A program made the translations under genes and the position numbers. Positions 8,430 through 15,021 of a DNA stretch of 21,568 bases are shown here, piece after piece; the first letter of the stretch is position 1; each line of letters starts with the position of its first letter. The DNA is from JBDRNO01 sp043811005 (GTDB taxonomy: Bacteria > Bacteroidota > Bacteroidia > NORP154). Location: the NCBI GenBank assembly GCA_043811005.1, contig JBDRNO010000102.1, positions 1-21,568 on the forward strand. Reading direction: 5' to 3'. The notes under the pieces were generated by a model. It was not told where the DNA came from. It searched no databases and was given only the letters and a program-made list of their open reading frames with translations.

Positions 8430-9647
8430 TCAAATCCAGTCCCTCACTAATTTACGTTCGCCAATATATAATTCATTAGGTGAATTAGGGTCAAGCGCCC
8501 ATTTTATACGTTCAATTCCTTGTGTAATATCTTTGATCGAACCGCATATGGAAAGACGGAGGTACCCTTCCATCCCGAACTCAACGCCAGGTACTGTAAT
8601 TACCCGGACCTTATCAAGGAGAATGTATGCAAGTTTTGCTGAATCCTTTTCATATATACTGAAATCCGGAAATACATAAAAGGTGCCATCCGGTGGGTTT
8701 ACTTTAATACCATCAAAGGCATTAAGTTGTTCTATCATTACTTTACAGTTATTTTCAAGTGTCATGCGTAAACTCTCCACTGAAGATTGGATACCGTTGA
8801 TAGCTCCTACAGCAGCCATCTGTAACAGTGCTGACGGTCCGGAAGTCTGGTGCCCCTGTATGTTAGTCATGACCTTAATGAGTTTTTTATTGGCAACAGC
8901 CCAGCCGATACGAAATCCTGTCATGGCATACTGTTTGGAGACGCCATTTATAACAATTATTTTAGAATTTTCAGTGGTATCTTTAGCATATTTGTAGCAG
9001 TTTATGAGTTTTCGGTTGTCAAAGATCAGCCGGTGGTAGATGTCGTCCATGATAAGGTAAATACCTTTTTTTTCACAAAACTCAACTATCTCTGCAATGA
9101 ACTGTTCAGAATACATTGCTCCGGTAGGATTGTTAGGACTATTGATAATAATGGCTTTGGTATAAGATGAACAGTTTTGCTCAATGTCCTGTAAACGCGG
9201 ATAGAATGTGCCGTCTTCAGATAAAACGGGTACTGGGACAGCTCCGCACAGTTTAACCATTTCTGGATAGCTAACCCAATATGGTGCAGGGAATATTACT
9301 TCATCCTGTGGGTCAAGTATTGCCTGTAGGGCAACCATAATTGCCTGTTTTGCTCCTCCTGAGGCAATTATGTTTTCCGGTTCTACTTTCCGGTTATAGA
9401 ATTCTTCAGTATAGCGAATGATTGCCTGCTTTAGTGCAGGGATCCCGTCTGCTGGCGTATAGCGGACCATCCCCGAGTTTAGCAGTCCTGAAGCGCTTGT
9501 AATTGCATCAATAGGGGCATAACTCTTTGGTTCTCCACCGCCAAGATGAATGACAGGTTCTCCTTTGGCTTTGAGAATTGCAGCAGTCTCATTAAGCTTA
9601 AGAGTAACCGATTCATTGATTGACTTTCCTATAAGGCTGATACTCAT
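8430..9647 (-). CDS. Class I pyridoxal-phosphate aminotransferase, aspartate aminotransferase type
   Basis: This is a 405-residue fold-type I aminotransferase resembling the I-beta (AspB-like) group. It probably exchanges the amino group between aspartate (or a similar amino acid) and 2-oxoglutarate in the cytoplasm. Visible motifs are YTPADGIPALKQAI near residue 63, SPNNPTG (cofactor/substrate asparagine), MDDIYHRLIFD (aspartate pairing with the pyridine nitrogen, then tyrosine), NGVSKQYAMTGFRIGW (PLP lysine) and YLRLSICGS (carboxylate-binding arginine). It starts at the ATG at 9645-9647. A TAACTTTG box lies about 80 nt upstream on its strand. The upstream neighbour mlaF ends 129 nt away, so it is probably an independent unit. 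Substrate preference cannot be fixed from motifs alone. Confidence 0.9.
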   Translation of the reverse strand: MSISLIGKSINESVTLKLNETAAILKAKGEPVIHLGGGEPKSYAPIDAITSASGLLNSGMVRYTPADGIPALKQAIIRYTEEFYNRKVEPENIIASGGAKQAIMVALQAILDPQDEVIFPAPYWVSYPEMVKLCGAVPVPVLSEDGTFYPRLQDIEQNCSSYTKAIIINSPNNPTGAMYSEQFIAEIVEFCEKKGIYLIMDDIYHRLIFDNRKLINCYKYAKDTTENSKIIVINGVSKQYAMTGFRIGWAVANKKLIKVMTNIQGHQTSGPSALLQMAAVGAINGIQSSVESLRMTLENNCKVMIEQLNAFDGIKVNPPDGTFYVFPDFSIYEKDSAKLAYILLDKVRVITVPGVEFGMEGYLRLSICGSIKDITQGIERIKWALDPNSPNELYIGERKLVRDWI

Positions 9648-9728
9648 GGTTTTAGTTTTTGGAATTTTGCTGTTTAAAATGAACTTATTTTGAAATATAT
9701 CCTTAGTGCTTTATCATATTTTTTTGCT

Positions 9729-9736
9729 CAAAGTTA
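9729..9736 (-). promoter_or_regulatory. Candidate -7 element for the 8430-9647 aminotransferase
   Basis: On the minus strand this reads TAACTTTG, an exact TAnnTTTG match 81 nt upstream of the start codon. No clear -33 TTTG is present at the expected distance. Confidence 0.5.
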
Positions 9737-9776
9737 ATGCAATTTCACTTTTAATTCGATTTACTAAGTTATATTA

Positions 9777-10550
9777 TTATATTCTTTGTTCCTTCAAATA
9801 TTTTGTTGCATAAACAAATTCATTAAATTCTTTATTATCGGTGTTTAACACATCTTCCTTATTCCCTTCCCACCATTTTTTTCCCTGGTAAATGAAAATG
9901 ATCTTATCACCTATTCCAATTACAGAATTCATATCGTGGGTATTGATAACAGTGGTTATTTCGTATTCATCAGTGATCTCTTTAATTAAATTGTCAATAA
10001 CAATAGCATTCTTTGGGTCTAATCCTGAATTCGGCTCATCACAAAAAAGATATTTTGGGTTCATGGCAATAGCCCTGGCAATTGCTACTCTCTTTTTCAT
10101 GCCACCACTCAGTTCAGCAGGATATAAATGATCAGCATTTATGAGGTTTACCCTGTTCAAACAGAAATTTGCACGTTCGCATTTCTCCTCATCTTCCATG
10201 TCAGTAAACATAGATAACGGGAAAATCACATTTTCTTCTACAGTTAGTGAATCAAATAATGCCCCTCCCTGGAACATCATTCCAATTTCTTTTCTAATAG
10301 TTTTTCTTTCTTTTGATTTTATTTTTGAAAACCCCTGTCTTAATTTCATGTCTGAGAATATGTGTTCATCGTAAGTTATCAGACCGCCATCCACTTCATG
10401 TAAGCCAACCATACATTTCATTAGCACAGTTTTTCCGGAACCGCTTTCACCAATTACCAGATTGGTTTTGCCTTTTTCAAAAACAATGGAAATGTCATCC
10501 AAAACCTTATTATCACTAAATGATTTCGATATATTTTTTACTTCTATCAT
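9777..10550 (-). CDS. ABC transporter ATP-binding protein, MlaF-like
   Basis: This is the ATPase of an Mla-type ABC system, which moves phospholipids between inner and outer membranes with an MlaE permease and an MCE-domain protein. Its 257 residues carry Walker A GESGSGKT (about residues 34-41), signature LSGGMKKRVAIARAIA, Walker B YLFCDEPNSGLDP and switch NTHDMNSV. The signature with a GMKKR tail and DEPNSGLDP are typical of the MlaF group. Its ATG overlaps the stop of the permease gene by 4 nt (ATGA), so the two are translationally coupled. No MCE (MlaD) gene follows; the next gene is an aminotransferase. The partner must be encoded elsewhere or be absent. Confidence 0.9.
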   Translation of the reverse strand: MIEVKNISKSFSDNKVLDDISIVFEKGKTNLVIGESGSGKTVLMKCMVGLHEVDGGLITYDEHIFSDMKLRQGFSKIKSKERKTIRKEIGMMFQGGALFDSLTVEENVIFPLSMFTDMEDEEKCERANFCLNRVNLINADHLYPAELSGGMKKRVAIARAIAMNPKYLFCDEPNSGLDPKNAIVIDNLIKEITDEYEITTVINTHDMNSVIGIGDKIIFIYQGKKWWEGNKEDVLNTDNKEFNEFVYATKYLKEQRI

Positions 10551-11287
10551 GCAAGTAATAACTGGGTTAATAATAAATTGAACAACAATATGACAATACT
10601 GCTATACACAACTGCTTTTGTGCTTGACCTGCCAACTTCTAAAGCGCCACCCCTGGTATAATACCCATGATATGAAGAAACAGATGTAATGATAAATGCA
10701 AAAACTACAGTTTTGATCAAAGCATAAGTAATATTGAAAGGTTTAAATTCATATTGAATACCATATACAAATTCATGAGTTGATACGACATCTGTTAATA
10801 TTCCAAAGAACCATCCTCCAAAAATTCCGAAAAACATACTCAGGATCACTAAAAACGGAAATATCAGTATAGCGGCAATAATTTTTGGCATTATAAGGTA
10901 TGCAGCAGAATTTATGCCCATAATTTCAAGTGCATCAATTTGCTCGGTAACACGCATTGTACCTATTTCAGAAGCAATATGCGAACCTACCTTGCCGGCA
11001 AGTATTAAACTAATTATAGTAGGAGAAAGCTCTAAAATTATTGATTCCCGAGTACCAAAACCTATTAGATATGGGGGTATCCAGGAACTCTCCATCCCAA
11101 AAGCTGTTTGAATTGTAATAACTGCACCCAGAAAAATAGAGATAATAGCTACAATACCAAGCGAATTAATTCCTAATGAATCAATTTCTTTTATTATTTG
11201 CTTCCAATAAATAGTAACTTTTTCCGGTTTACTAAATACCCGCTTTATTAATAAATAATATCTGCCAAAATGATATAATAGTTTCAT
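10547..11287 (-). CDS. ABC transporter permease, MlaE family
   Basis: A 246-residue integral inner-membrane permease for an Mla-type lipid transport system. Several hydrophobic segments are visible. The conserved core runs from GTRESIILELSPTIISLILAG through KVGSHIASEIGTM to RVTEQIDALEIMGIN, the hallmark of MlaE/YrbE proteins. Length is close to the usual 250-260. I take the start at the ATG at 11285-11287 instead of the in-frame TTG one codon earlier. It overlaps mlaF by 4 nt and is preceded by a TATCTTTG -7 box, which would drive both genes. Confidence 0.9.
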   Translation of the reverse strand: MKLLYHFGRYYLLIKRVFSKPEKVTIYWKQIIKEIDSLGINSLGIVAIISIFLGAVITIQTAFGMESSWIPPYLIGFGTRESIILELSPTIISLILAGKVGSHIASEIGTMRVTEQIDALEIMGINSAAYLIMPKIIAAILIFPFLVILSMFFGIFGGWFFGILTDVVSTHEFVYGIQYEFKPFNITYALIKTVVFAFIITSVSSYHGYYTRGGALEVGRSSTKAVVYSSIVILLFNLLLTQLLLA

Positions 11288-11310
11288 CAATTATTAATTC
11301 AAATTTTTTT

Positions 11311-11318
11311 CAAAGATA
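11311..11318 (-). promoter_or_regulatory. Candidate -7 element for the mlaE-mlaF operon
   Basis: The minus strand reads TATCTTTG, an exact TAnnTTTG match, 23 nt upstream of the MlaE start. The 5' leader would be very short. Confidence 0.55.
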
Positions 11319-11499
11319 CTATGTTTTTTCAAGACGAAGATTAAAAAATGACCCAGTATACACGATGGAAATTCTTTACTTCGCCTTGAAAAAACATTTA
11401 ATTAATATGAAAACCCCCGAAGGATTTTATTCAAAGTTATGTTTTTAAATAAACGCATACCCTGTTACTGACAAAATTCTGTGAAAATTATGTTTTTAC

Positions 11500-11507
11500 T
11501 ATCTTTG
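11500..11507 (+). promoter_or_regulatory. Candidate -7 element for the lipoprotein-SprT genes
   Basis: TATCTTTG on the plus strand fits TAnnTTTG exactly. It lies 142 nt upstream of the lipoprotein GTG, so a transcript from it would carry both palindromes at 11549-11564 and 11587-11624 in its leader. Confidence 0.45.
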
Positions 11508-11548
11508 ACACAATTTTATATGACAGACTTGAAACAATTTGAAATAAA

Positions 11549-11564
11549 TCCGCCAGCTGGCGGA
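11549..11564. repeat. 16-bp perfect palindrome TCCGCCAGCTGGCGGA
   Basis: The sequence is its own reverse complement over all 16 bases and is much more GC-rich than its surroundings. It is either a dispersed palindromic element or a protein-binding site. There is no loop or T-run, so it is not a usual terminator. Confidence 0.85.
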
Positions 11565-11586
11565 CATTGAAATACAAAGTATTCAC

Positions 11587-11624
11587 GCCTGCGTGCCGAA
11601 ACAGCACTTCTGCGTGCAGGCACG
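11587..11624 (+). repeat. Imperfect GC-rich hairpin
   Basis: In RNA read from the plus strand, GCCTGCGTGC near 11587 can pair with GCGTGCAGGC near 11611, forming ten pairs including two G-U wobbles. An alternative small hairpin is GTGC/GCAC around CGAAACA. The two G-U pairs become A-C mismatches on the other strand. The block is GC-rich against an AT-rich background and keeps the frame open into the lipoprotein gene. Confidence 0.55.
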
Positions 11625-11649
11625 AACACCTTTAAAAACAAACAGTAGA

Positions 11650-11808
11650 GTGAGTAAATTCCGATACGTTAAAATACAAGTCGTATTGTATATCATTTTA
11701 ACTTGTACAATTTTTCTTTCGGGGTGTTTTATCTTCAGAAAAAAGAACAGATGTATTGATTGTCCCAAGTGGAGTATGACAACTATACAAACTAAAATTG
11801 ACTCTTAG
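11650..11808 (+). CDS. Small lipoprotein
   Basis: A GTG at 11650 opens a 52-codon frame. Residues 4-8 are basic-containing, residues about 10-24 are hydrophobic, and a lipobox FLSGC ends at Cys26, predicting signal peptidase II cleavage and lipidation. The mature part is about 27 residues, starting CFIFRKKNRCIDCPKW, with a CxxC pair. The frame stays open upstream to a GTG at 11593, but that part is encoded by the hairpin element and would give an unsuitable signal peptide, so I reject the longer start. Similar tiny Bacteroidota lipoproteins with an FxKKNxCxDCP-like core are familiar to me, but no function is known to me. It precedes the SprT-like gene by 26 nt and is probably cotranscribed with it. 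Confidence 0.65.
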   Translation: MSKFRYVKIQVVLYIILTCTIFLSGCFIFRKKNRCIDCPKWSMTTIQTKIDS

Positions 11809-11834
11809 TAATTTTTAACTGAATACTTGCAAAT

Positions 11835-12455
11835 TTGGATATTAAATATCATAACCAGCAAATTCTTTCAAAGTATCTTCCCGGAAATTCAATTGCATTG
11901 ATTACGGATTGGATAAGTAAATACAATTTTAATCTGAAGATAACCAGGAAAAGGGTGACAAAATTTGGTGATTATCACTATCCTTCAAACAAAGTGGGTC
12001 ATCGGATATCAATAAATAACGACCTTAACAAATATGCTTTTTTAATTACCCTGGTTCACGAAATTGCACATTTAATAATATGGGAGAAGTATAAAAAAAA
12101 GGTTAAGCCCCATGGGAATGAATGGAAGAATGAGTATAGAGCTTTAATGAAAAATTTTATTGTTCACAGCATTTTCCCTTCTGATATTTTAGAAGCAATT
12201 AATGCATACATGGTAAATCCCTATGCTTCAAGCGCCTCTGATATAGGACTTATGCGTACTTTAAGGAAATATGATGATAACAAATCCCTTACGTATATTG
12301 AGGACATCCCGAGGGGTTCGGTATTCAGGATCAAGAGTGGCAGAACCTTTTGCAAAGGAGAAAAACTGAGGAAAAGATACAAATGCGAAGACCTTTATAA
12401 TAAGAAGATCTATCTTTTCAATCCTTTGACTGACGTAACGCCTGTAAGAACATAA
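11835..12455 (+). CDS. SprT-like zinc metallopeptidase-domain protein
   Basis: This is a 206-residue cytoplasmic protein with a SprT-like fold. The zinc motif HEIAHL at about residues 76-81 (HExxH) is followed by KPHGNEWK, which supplies the third metal ligand histidine. The C-terminal part (RGSVFRIKSGRTFCKGEKLRKRYKC) is the small beta domain seen in Bacteroidota SprT-like proteins. No in-frame ATG precedes the motif: a TGA lies at 11820-11822, so the only reasonable start is the TTG at 11835. SPRTN-type proteases cleave DNA-protein crosslinks in eukaryotes. A proteolytic role for the bacterial member is inferred and unproven. In relatives I recall this gene next to a mannose-1-phosphate guanylyltransferase; here an aminotransferase lies between them. 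Confidence 0.85.
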   Translation: MDIKYHNQQILSKYLPGNSIALITDWISKYNFNLKITRKRVTKFGDYHYPSNKVGHRISINNDLNKYAFLITLVHEIAHLIIWEKYKKKVKPHGNEWKNEYRALMKNFIVHSIFPSDILEAINAYMVNPYASSASDIGLMRTLRKYDDNKSLTYIEDIPRGSVFRIKSGRTFCKGEKLRKRYKCEDLYNKKIYLFNPLTDVTPVRT

Positions 12456-12460
12456 CTTTG
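12453..12460 (+). promoter_or_regulatory. Candidate -7 element overlapping the SprT stop codon
   Basis: TAACTTTG begins with the TAA stop of the SprT-like gene. TTTG at 12425-12428 could be the -33 element at a slightly long 24-nt spacing. The surrounding block, GAACATAACTTTG followed by AAAT, an AT run and AATGTAA, recurs at 13835-13863. Confidence 0.4.
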
Positions 12461-12542
12461 TAAATTATTTAATGTAAATATTTAAAATGAGTTCGATATA
12501 AGATATTTTTTATACCGAATTCACGTTAACTAGTATTTTTTG

Positions 12543-12550
12543 TATATTTG
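12543..12550 (+). promoter_or_regulatory. Candidate -7 element abutting the aminotransferase start
   Basis: TATATTTG matches TAnnTTTG and ends only 4 nt before the ATG at 12555. If used, transcription would begin at or next to the start codon, giving a leaderless mRNA. No clear -33 box is seen. Confidence 0.4.
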
Positions 12551-12554
12551 CTTT

Positions 12555-13829
12555 ATGGAAGAAAAGATAAATCTGAAAATTTCCGAAATGGCGGAGAGCC
12601 TGATCGGGGTTGAAATTATTACGCTGGCAAATGCAATAAAAGAAAGGATTAATAAAGGAGAGAAGATACTAAATTTAACAATGGGAGACTTTGACCCGAA
12701 AATATTTCCCATTCCTGACGAATTAAAGAACGAGATTATTGCTGCATATAATTCAAGGCAGACCAATTATCCTACAGCTAATGGGATCGTTGAATTACGT
12801 GAGGCTGTTTCAAGTTTTCTATATAAAAGAGGAGGATTAGAATACGATAGAGATCAAATTCTAATTACAGGAGGAGGGCGTCCAATAGTTTATGGCACTT
12901 ATCAGATAGTATTGGACCCGGGTGATACTGTGATCTTTCCCGTTCCGTCCTGGAATAACAAACATTATTGTCATATAGCATCTGCAAAACAGATAAAGGT
13001 TGAGACCAAGCCTGAAAATAACTTCATGCCAACAGCCGAAGAGTTACATCCTTATATATCTGAAGCAAATTTGTTAGCGCTTTGTTCACCACAGAACCCT
13101 ACCGGAACAGTATTTTCCAAAAATGCTTTGGAAGCAATCTGCGATCTGGTCATCCAGGAAAATAAGAGAAGAGATAAATACAAAAAACCCTTGTATGTCT
13201 TGTACGATCAGATTTATTGGATGCAAACTTATGGAGAAACACGGCATTATGATCCTGTAACATTATGCCCTGAAATGAAAGATTACACTCTTTTTATGGA
13301 TGGTATATCAAAAGCATTTTGTGCCACAGGCGTTCGTGTCGGCTGGGGATTTGGACCTCAAAAGTTAATTGACAAAATGAGAGCTATTTCAACTCATATG
13401 GGGGCGTGGGCGCCAAGAGCCGAGCAAGTAGCTGTCGCAAACTACCTGCTGCAAGAAAGCAATATAAACACCTACCTGGCTAAGTGTAACAGCCGGCTAA
13501 AAAAAAGATTAGATGCTTTTTACGATGGGTTTTTGACATTAAAATCTGAAGGTTATAAAGTTGATGCAATAGCCCCCCAAGCGGCTATATACCTTACTGT
13601 GAAAATTGATTTATGCGGTTTTATCACGAATGATGGGTTTAAACTTGAAACCACAAAAGACGTTACGAATTATATTTTAGACTCAGCAAAAATTGCTTTA
13701 GTTCCATTTTATGCCTTTGGAGCTGATAAAAACTCAAACTGGTACCGCCTTTCGGTTGGGACAACTTCAATGGAAGATATTGAAATTTTCTTTAAAAATT
13801 TGAGAGATGCGCTATCGAAACTTTCTTGA
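12555..13829 (+). CDS. Class I/II pyridoxal-phosphate aminotransferase
   Basis: This is a 424-residue fold-type I aminotransferase, only distantly similar to the enzyme at 8430-9647. Motifs in order are MGDFDPKIFP, NYPTANGIVELREAV, GGGRPIVYGTYQ, CSPQNPTGTVF (asparagine), LYDQIYWMQTY (aspartate and tyrosine), DGISKAFCATGVRVGWGFG (PLP lysine) and WYRLSVGTTS (arginine). An in-frame TTG at 12540 would add five residues (MYICF), but these overlap the TATATTTG box and do not match the family start, so I use the ATG at 12555. It sits between the SprT-like gene (99 nt) and manC (46 nt), all on the same strand. The substrate is unknown; aspartate or a related amino acid is the usual guess. Confidence 0.88.
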   Translation: MEEKINLKISEMAESLIGVEIITLANAIKERINKGEKILNLTMGDFDPKIFPIPDELKNEIIAAYNSRQTNYPTANGIVELREAVSSFLYKRGGLEYDRDQILITGGGRPIVYGTYQIVLDPGDTVIFPVPSWNNKHYCHIASAKQIKVETKPENNFMPTAEELHPYISEANLLALCSPQNPTGTVFSKNALEAICDLVIQENKRRDKYKKPLYVLYDQIYWMQTYGETRHYDPVTLCPEMKDYTLFMDGISKAFCATGVRVGWGFGPQKLIDKMRAISTHMGAWAPRAEQVAVANYLLQESNINTYLAKCNSRLKKRLDAFYDGFLTLKSEGYKVDAIAPQAAIYLTVKIDLCGFITNDGFKLETTKDVTNYILDSAKIALVPFYAFGADKNSNWYRLSVGTTSMEDIEIFFKNLRDALSKLS

Positions 13830-13839
13830 TTATAGAACA

Positions 13840-13847
13840 TAACTTTG
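13840..13847 (+). promoter_or_regulatory. Candidate -7 element for manC
   Basis: TAACTTTG fits the consensus and lies 28 nt before the manC ATG. It sits in a block of about 29 nt (13835-13863) nearly identical to 12448-12477. Confidence 0.5.
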
Positions 13848-13875
13848 GAAATAATTAATGTAATTAACAAAACCC

Positions 13876-15012
13876 ATGGAAAACAACTATTGTATAATAA
13901 TGGCAGGGGGAATTGGCAGTCGCTTTTGGCCTATGAGCACCATTGATCGCCCAAAACAGTTTTTGGATATTTTAGGAACTGGGCAAACTCTTATCCAACA
14001 AACATATAAGCGATTTACAAAGATCTGCCCTGAAAAAAACATTTTTATCGTTACCAATGATTTATATAAGAATCTGGTTATTCAACAATTAAGGATCAAT
14101 AAAGAACAAGTGATATCTGAACCATCCAGAAGGAATACAGCGCCCTGCATAGCTTATGCCAGCTATAAGATCGCTGATATTAATCCCAATGCTATCATTA
14201 TTGTTGCTCCTTCAGATCATGTGATCTTGAAAGAAGAAGCTTTTACCGCAACTATCGATCTCGCATTAAACAAAGCAAGGTCTGATGATTGTTTAGTTAC
14301 ATTGGGTATAAAACCAGACCGCCCTGATACGGGTTACGGATATATTCAGTTTAATGATCCTGAGGTTTCAGCTGACCGGAGCAAAACTCCGCTTCGAAAC
14401 AGGAAGTCATCTTCCCTGAAGATTTCCTTATTGGCGAAAAATAAAAAAATCAGAAAAGTAAAAACCTTCACTGAAAAACCGAACCTGCAAATAGCAAAGA
14501 AATTTTTGGAAAGCGGTGATTTTTACTGGAATTCCGGAATATTTATATGGACGTTGAAAAGTATATTAAAAGCATTGGAAAAATATTTGCCTGAAGTGAA
14601 TACCCTTTTTCATGAAGGCATTGGCAAGTACAATAAACGAGGTGAAGCGAAATTTATAAAAAAGACTTACCAGGTTTGCAAAAATATCTCGATTGATTAT
14701 GGAGTGATGGAAAAAGCGGATAACGTGTATGTTGTTTTATCCAATTTTGGATGGACTGACCTTGGTACCTGGAGCTCTTTATATGACAACTTGAGGAAAA
14801 ACAGAAGCGGTAATGCTGTTTCCGGGGAAAAGGTTTTTATATATGATTCCAAAAATTGTATAGTAAATATTCCCGATGATAAAGTTGTCGTTCTGCAAGG
14901 ATTGGAAGATTATATCGTAGTAGAGTCAAATAATACTTTACTTATATGTAAAAAGCAGGATGAGCAGAAGATAAAGCAGATGGTGCAGGATATTAAGATA
15001 AGAAAAAAATAA
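13876..15012 (+). CDS. manC: Mannose-1-phosphate guanylyltransferase
   Basis: The enzyme makes GDP-mannose from GTP and mannose 1-phosphate for glycan and O-antigen-type synthesis. The 378-residue product has the nucleotidyltransferase signature MAGGIGSRFWPMS near residues 10-22, then RPKQFLDI, followed by EPSRRNTAPCIAYA, VAPSDHVI, DTGYGYIQF, FTEKP, WNSGIFIW and GWTDLGTWSSLY. It lacks the C-terminal phosphomannose isomerase domain of bifunctional enzymes, as is usual for this phylum. An extra basic stretch at residues about 165-190, between GYIQF and VKTFTEKP, is encoded by hairpin-rich DNA (14377-14415) and is not expected in relatives. The frame is intact. The gene is convergent with the next one, with only 9 nt between stops. 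Confidence 0.93.
   Translation: MENNYCIIMAGGIGSRFWPMSTIDRPKQFLDILGTGQTLIQQTYKRFTKICPEKNIFIVTNDLYKNLVIQQLRINKEQVISEPSRRNTAPCIAYASYKIADINPNAIIIVAPSDHVILKEEAFTATIDLALNKARSDDCLVTLGIKPDRPDTGYGYIQFNDPEVSADRSKTPLRNRKSSSLKISLLAKNKKIRKVKTFTEKPNLQIAKKFLESGDFYWNSGIFIWTLKSILKALEKYLPEVNTLFHEGIGKYNKRGEAKFIKKTYQVCKNISIDYGVMEKADNVYVVLSNFGWTDLGTWSSLYDNLRKNRSGNAVSGEKVFIYDSKNCIVNIPDDKVVVLQGLEDYIVVESNNTLLICKKQDEQKIKQMVQDIKIRKK
14377..14422. repeat. Two hairpins inside manC
   Basis: CGGAG at 14377-14381 pairs with CTCCG at 14387-14391 (loop CAAAA). GGAAG at 14402-14406 pairs with CTTCC at 14411-14415 (loop TCAT). A third overlapping option is TCTTC/GAAGA at 14410-14422. The block coincides with a stretch of the protein that appears inserted, residues about 165-190. 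Confidence 0.6.
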
Positions 15013-15021
15013 TATTAACGT

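Larger units (their letters stand above)
11288..11649. other. 362-nt divergent intergenic region
   Basis: The region separates mlaE (-) from the small lipoprotein gene (+). It holds a -7 box in each direction (11311-11318 minus, 11500-11507 plus), a 16-bp perfect palindrome at 11549-11564 and an imperfect hairpin at about 11587-11624. I see no credible gene between 11319 and 11499. That stretch is AT-rich without evident repeats. Confidence 0.6.

Noticed and set aside
11593..11649. Upstream GTG extension of the small lipoprotein
   Set aside because: The extra 19 residues come from the GC-rich hairpin and would put a polar stretch before the signal sequence. The GTG at 11650 gives a normal lipoprotein signal.
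12540..12554. TTG start for the second aminotransferase
   Set aside because: The five added codons overlap the TATATTTG promoter box and do not match the family N-terminus. ATG 12555 is preferred.
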